From an uncultured Peptococcaceae bacterium (GTDB taxonomy: Bacteria > Bacillota > Peptococcia > Peptococcales > Peptococcaceae), in the NCBI GenBank assembly GCA_945949655.1, contig CAMFFG010000003.1:1-17758 (forward strand): 17,758 nt of DNA, read 5' to 3'. The notes below the pieces were generated by a model. It saw only the letters and a list, made by a program, of their open reading frames with translations. It was not told the DNA's origin and ran no database searches. Below, piece by piece: positions 12,943 to 17,758 of this stretch. Within the stretch, counting starts at the first letter, position 1. Each line of letters starts with the position of its first letter. A program made the translations under genes and the position numbers.

Positions 12943-14109
12943 TCAGAAAAGATTTTTGATGATATCCATCCCGGCAATCACCGTGCCGATGGAGCTTCCG
13001 ATGTTGGCCATGATCACGATCAGCAGCGTGCGCAGAAAGCGATTATGGAACAGCCCCCTGATACTGAAAATATCGTTGGAGATATTGCTGATATCCTCCA
13101 CCTTAGGCTTGCGGATATGGGCTTCCATCAACCCGGCAAACCAGCCGCAGGCCAGCATGGGATTCAACGACGAGATTGGCGCTACCACAAAAGCGGTCAG
13201 CACGCTCAACGGATGTCCCAGCATGATAGCAGTAAACAGCGCAGCCAGCGTACCATTCCATAAAATCCAGCTGGTGATCTGCTGCAGGCCTGTTTCCATG
13301 CCCTGCGTAAAACCGTAAGCGATCAAAGCCACAATGGCAATGGGAATGGCCCAGCCGATAATTTTACCCGCTTTGCCGGCAGGCGGCACGGTGCTGATCT
13401 CCTGCATATTCTGTTCTTTAAAAATCTCTTCTTTTACACCGGCTACATGGGCGCCGCCCAGCACTGCCACAACTTTTCTGCCCGGCGCATTTTTGATTTT
13501 ATTGGCCAGATGCTGATCCCGCTCGCACAGCAGAATATCGCCGATTTTAGGAAATTCCTCTTTCATATTGGCCATGGCAGCCTCCAGCATATCCTTCTGC
13601 AAAAGATTGCTGATCTCTTCATCGGTGATCTCGTTTTCTTCCTCATCATCCAGAGCAAAAAACAGATTCAGCAGCAGATCAAATTTTTCTTTCAGCGTCA
13701 TCTTACGCCAGATGCGCATAAAGGTGGTCTGAATGCTGCGGTCCGCCAGTACCAGATTGGCCCCGGTCTCCTCGGCAGACTGGATCCCCTGGATCATCTC
13801 CTGCCCCACATTGGTGTCCAGCTGCTTGGCCAGTTTGCGCTGATAAGACCCCAGCACCAGATTGGCCAGCATAAAACCAACCTTTTTCTCTTTAATCACC
13901 TGCACCAGGTCGGTATCAGACCAGGCTTTGGGATTTTTTATGTTGTTGTAGCGGTCCTCATCCAGCTCCACGCAGATGCTGTCCGGATGTTCCCGGTCAA
14001 TCACTTCTTTTACCAGCTCCGCACTGGCCTTGGACACATGGGCCGTGGCGATCAGGATCAGTTCTTTATCCTGATACTGCACTCTGGTAATATGTTCTTC
14101 CTCCATCAT
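12943..14109 (-). CDS. TraB/PrgY (GumN-like) family membrane protein
   Basis: A 388-residue protein. Residues 1-235 form a TraB domain: ATAHVSKAS (21-29), the PDSICVELDEDR stretch (42-53), a central helical region, and the closing LGGAHVAGV (217-225). About four hydrophobic segments follow (roughly 250-267, 284-298, 301-328 and 360-381), with an HP turn at 299-300 and SSLNP at 313-317 typical of this membrane-anchored form. Relatives include the enterococcal pheromone-shutdown protein PrgY/TraB, and the fold is related to metalloproteases of the Tiki type; the actual role here is unknown. The start at 14109 is set by AGGAG (14120-14116), 6 bases upstream. The longer frame to 14184 runs through that site and the leader. 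It has its own promoter and appears to be monocistronic. Confidence 0.88.
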   Translation of the reverse strand: MMEEEHITRVQYQDKELILIATAHVSKASAELVKEVIDREHPDSICVELDEDRYNNIKNPKAWSDTDLVQVIKEKKVGFMLANLVLGSYQRKLAKQLDTNVGQEMIQGIQSAEETGANLVLADRSIQTTFMRIWRKMTLKEKFDLLLNLFFALDDEEENEITDEEISNLLQKDMLEAAMANMKEEFPKIGDILLCERDQHLANKIKNAPGRKVVAVLGGAHVAGVKEEIFKEQNMQEISTVPPAGKAGKIIGWAIPIAIVALIAYGFTQGMETGLQQITSWILWNGTLAALFTAIMLGHPLSVLTAFVVAPISSLNPMLACGWFAGLMEAHIRKPKVEDISNISNDIFSIRGLFHNRFLRTLLIVIMANIGSSIGTVIAGMDIIKNLF

Positions 14110-14166
14110 TGGCTGCTCCTTCATACTGTATAAAAACGTGTATCTTATTCTTATCTTATCTGATTT

Positions 14167-14195
14167 ATTATAGCCGCTTCTCAAACCGCGCGCAA
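14167..14195 (-). promoter_or_regulatory. Promoter of the TraB-family gene
   Basis: Minus-strand TTGCGC (14195-14190), a 17-base spacer and a perfect TATAAT (14172-14167), about 58 bases before the start codon. The leader contains repeated GATAAGA-like units. Confidence 0.65.
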
Positions 14196-14290
14196 CTGCT
14201 AATTAATTACGCTGCACAAAGCAAAAAATCCTGTTTATTGCAAAATAAGTGTTAGGTATTCCTGCCAGGCTCCGCCCAAGACAGACAACA

Positions 14291-14341
14291 AAAAGAGGAT
14301 CCTCTTCTGTGCACCTGGCACGAAAAGAACCCTCCTCTTTT
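14291..14341 (-). terminator. Terminator of the gpmI-eno-secG cluster
   Basis: AAAAGAGGA (14291-14299) and TCCTCTTTT (14333-14341) form a perfect 9-bp base. A smaller inner stem (GTGC/GCAC) lies in the loop. Minus-strand RNA ends UCCUCUUUUUGUUG, a reasonable U-run, 8 bases after the secG stop codon. Confidence 0.75.
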
Positions 14342-14348
14342 ATTTTCC

Positions 14349-14573
14349 TTATTTCGTCAGCATGGAAAGCACGAATACAGATACCATAAAGACAACTGCA
14401 AAAACTTTGGACCATGTTGCAAATTTATCATCCATACCTTTTTTCCCGAAAAAGGTTTCTGCACCGCCAGTAATGGCACCGGACAGGCCAGCGCTTTTCC
14501 CGGACTGCAGTAAAACGGTTGCGATCAAACCAATAGCAGAGATAACCACGATAATCGTTACCAGAATATTCAC
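14349..14573 (-). CDS. secG: Protein translocase subunit SecG
   Basis: A 74-residue subunit of the SecYEG channel that assists preprotein export. It has the family layout: first membrane segment at residues 2-22, the conserved LLQSGKSAGLSGAITGGAETFFGKKG loop (about 21-46), and second membrane segment at 54-72. The GTG start at 14573 is fixed by AGGAGG (14586-14581), 7 bases away. It follows eno by 94 bases on the same strand, an arrangement seen in many Firmicutes, and is probably co-transcribed with it. Its message ends at the hairpin just after the stop. Confidence 0.96.
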   Translation of the reverse strand: MNILVTIIVVISAIGLIATVLLQSGKSAGLSGAITGGAETFFGKKGMDDKFATWSKVFAVVFMVSVFVLSMLTK

Positions 14574-14667
14574 TGTAAATCCTCCTTCACAAATTTCTAC
14601 TTAATATACCTATTCTAGCAGATGAGCAGAGAAATTGCAATGAAAATCTTCTGTATTTCAGGTTAGA

Positions 14668-16185
<1,518 letters not shown>

Positions 16186-16188
<3 letters not shown>

Positions 16189-17718
16189 TTCGATTAAGCT
16201 GTTGCCCGTCATCTCCGGCGGTACCCCAATCCCCAACAGTTTCAGCACCGTCGGCGCCACATCCTGCAGGGAGCCGTCTTTTACCTGACAGGGCTGTGAG
16301 GTCACTGCAATAAACGGTACCGGATTGGCCGTATGGGCTGTGTGCGGTGTTCCCTTTACCGGATCCACCATCTGCTCGGCATTGCCGTGGTCTGCTGTAA
16401 TCAGCAGCACACCGCCAGCCTTCTGCACCGCTGCCGCAACCTCGCCAACACAGCGGTCCACCGTTTCCACCGCTTTCTGTGCAGCTTCCATAATACCGGT
16501 ATGGCCTACCATGTCGGTATTGGCAAAGTTGACCAGAATAAACGGATAGTCGCCGCTTTCGATGGCCTGGAGCAGATGCTCTTTTACGGCAATGGCACTC
16601 ATCTCCGGCTGCAGATCGTAGGTGGCAACCTTTGGAGAAGGCACCAGCAATCGGTCTTCCAGCGGATTGGGCTCCTCCACGCCGCCGTTAAAAAAGAATG
16701 TCACATGGGCATATTTTTCTGTTTCGGCCACGCGGAACTGTTTGACACCGTGGGCGGCCAGCACCTGCCCCAGGGTGTTCTGCAGATCCTGCGGCGGAAA
16801 GGCAACGGTTACATCCAGGCCATCCTCATACTGGGTCATAGCCACAAAATGCACACCCAGATACTGCCGCGCAAAGCCGGTAAAGTCCCGATTCACAAAG
16901 GCTTTGGTGATCTCTCTGGCCCGGTCCCCGCGGAAATTAAAGAAAATGATGCCATCACCGGCACCTACTGTGGCCACCGGCGTTCCAGCGATTGTCTGCA
17001 CCACCGTAGGCAGCACAAACTCGTCGGTCTCGCCTTTGTCGTAGGACTGCTGCACCGCTTCCACTGCACTGGCAGCAGTCTGCCATGTGCCATCTGTCAT
17101 GGCGCGATAGGCTTTTTCTACCCGTTCCCAGCGATTGTCCCGGTCCATGGCATAGTAGCGGCCAGATACGGTAGCGATTTTTCCTACGCCCAGCTGCTGC
17201 AGTTTTTCTTCCAGCTCCTGCACAAAGCCCAGACCGGTCGATGGTCCTACATCGCGGCCATCCAGGAAACAATGCACATACACATCCTGCAGCCCCTTTG
17301 CCGCAGCCATCTCCAGCAACCCATACAGGTGACTGCTGTGGCTGTGCACACCGCCCGGTGATACCAGCCCCATCAGATGTAACGGCTTGTTCTGCTGCTG
17401 GCAGTAAGCCATTACCTGCTGAAATGCAGCATTATCCTGCAGGGTGTGTTCCCGCACCGCTTTGTTGATGCGGGTCAGCTCCTGATAGACCACCCGACCG
17501 GCACCTAAATTCAGATGGCCGACTTCTGAGTTGCCCTGCTGGCCTTCCGGCAGGCCCACATATTCGCCGGAACAGTTCAGCTGACTGTGCCCGCAGCCAG
17601 CCAGCAGCCTGTCCATATTTTCTGTATTGCTCCGGGCAATGGCATTGCCCTCTGTTTGCTGACCGATGCCCCAGCCATCCAGGATCATCAGCACAACAGG
17701 CAGTTGTTGTCCGTTCAC
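16186..17718 (-). CDS. gpmI: 2,3-bisphosphoglycerate-independent phosphoglycerate mutase
   Basis: A 510-residue Mn2+-dependent mutase interconverting 3- and 2-phosphoglycerate, at the family's usual length. LMILDGWG (10-17) holds metal ligand D14, and QGNSEVGHLNLGAG (61-74) holds the phosphorylated serine S64. DGRDVGPSTG, GRYYAMDRDNRWER, NFANTDMVGHTG and TADHGNAEQM supply the remaining metal and substrate sites. The start is GTG at 17718, fixed by AGGAGG (17731-17726) 7 bases upstream. The longer frame to 17751 passes through that site. It lies 231 bases before eno, so the next glycolytic step is encoded directly downstream. Its TAG stop is the end of the palindromic element. Upstream genes lie outside the window; pgk or tpiA would be expected. 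Confidence 0.97.
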
Positions 17719-17725
17719 AACAATA

Positions 17726-17731
17726 CCTCCT
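17726..17731 (-). promoter_or_regulatory. Ribosome binding site fixing the GTG start of gpmI
   Basis: Minus-strand AGGAGG lies 7 bases before GTG (17718-17716). No ATG is available at this distance. Confidence 0.8.
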
Positions 17732-17758
17732 AATGATCCAACACGGTACATGCTGCAC

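Noticed and set aside
12652..13263. 203-codon plus-strand open frame over the citrate synthase upstream region
   Set aside because: It overlaps the end of the TraB-family gene on the other strand and the mapped promoter features, and lacks a ribosome binding site.
14110..14184. 25-codon extension of the TraB-family protein
   Set aside because: It contains the ribosome binding site for the ATG at 14109 and covers the predicted transcription start region.
14203..14415. 70-codon minus-strand open frame across the secG terminator
   Set aside because: It starts inside secG in another frame and runs through the terminator hairpin.
16333..17361. 342-codon plus-strand open frame
   Set aside because: It is antisense to gpmI; the translation is a cysteine- and histidine-rich shadow without family features.

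Overview
The window is a compact bacterial chromosome segment of roughly even base composition. Almost every gene lies on the minus strand. GTG and TTG starts, strong AGGAGG ribosome binding sites, a gpmI-eno-secG cluster and a Re-type citrate synthase point to an anaerobic Firmicute. Within that, a member of the Negativicutes such as an Acidaminococcus or Phascolarctobacterium relative is my best guess. This is inference; there is no rRNA or other taxonomic marker here.

Reading leftwards along the minus strand, the right end holds glycolytic gpmI and eno, then secG with its own terminator (about 17718 to 14291). A TraB/PrgY-family membrane protein follows from its own promoter. Next is a three-gene operon, Re-citrate synthase, aconitase and NAD-type isocitrate dehydrogenase (12606 to 8157), closed by a perfect 22-bp terminator hairpin. 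Together these enzymes turn acetyl-CoA and oxaloacetate into 2-oxoglutarate, the precursor of glutamate, without a full TCA cycle. Further left are a large cytoplasmic alkaline-phosphatase-superfamily hydrolase (7891 to 5846) and a LysR regulator (5621 to 4725).

The only plus-strand gene (3987 to 4709) converges on the LysR gene. It looks like the TGS/ThrRS-like front half of a nucleoside kinase standing alone, with no kinase domain. Divergent from it runs a small unknown gene with a TTG start, then obgE and a Na+/phosphate cotransporter with a PhoU-like tail. The left edge has the start of a Ca2+/Na+ antiporter gene cut by the window.

The most unusual signals are non-coding. (1) Two related palindromic elements, 145 bp and 52 bp, each abut a gene end so that the element includes the TAG stop codon of gpmI in one case and of aconitase in the other. 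(2) Several perfect inverted repeats lie on or near promoters: over the Re-citrate synthase -35 box, upstream of and within the phosphatase leader, and over the putative LysR -10 box. No CRISPR array, tRNA, rRNA, transposase or phage gene was seen.
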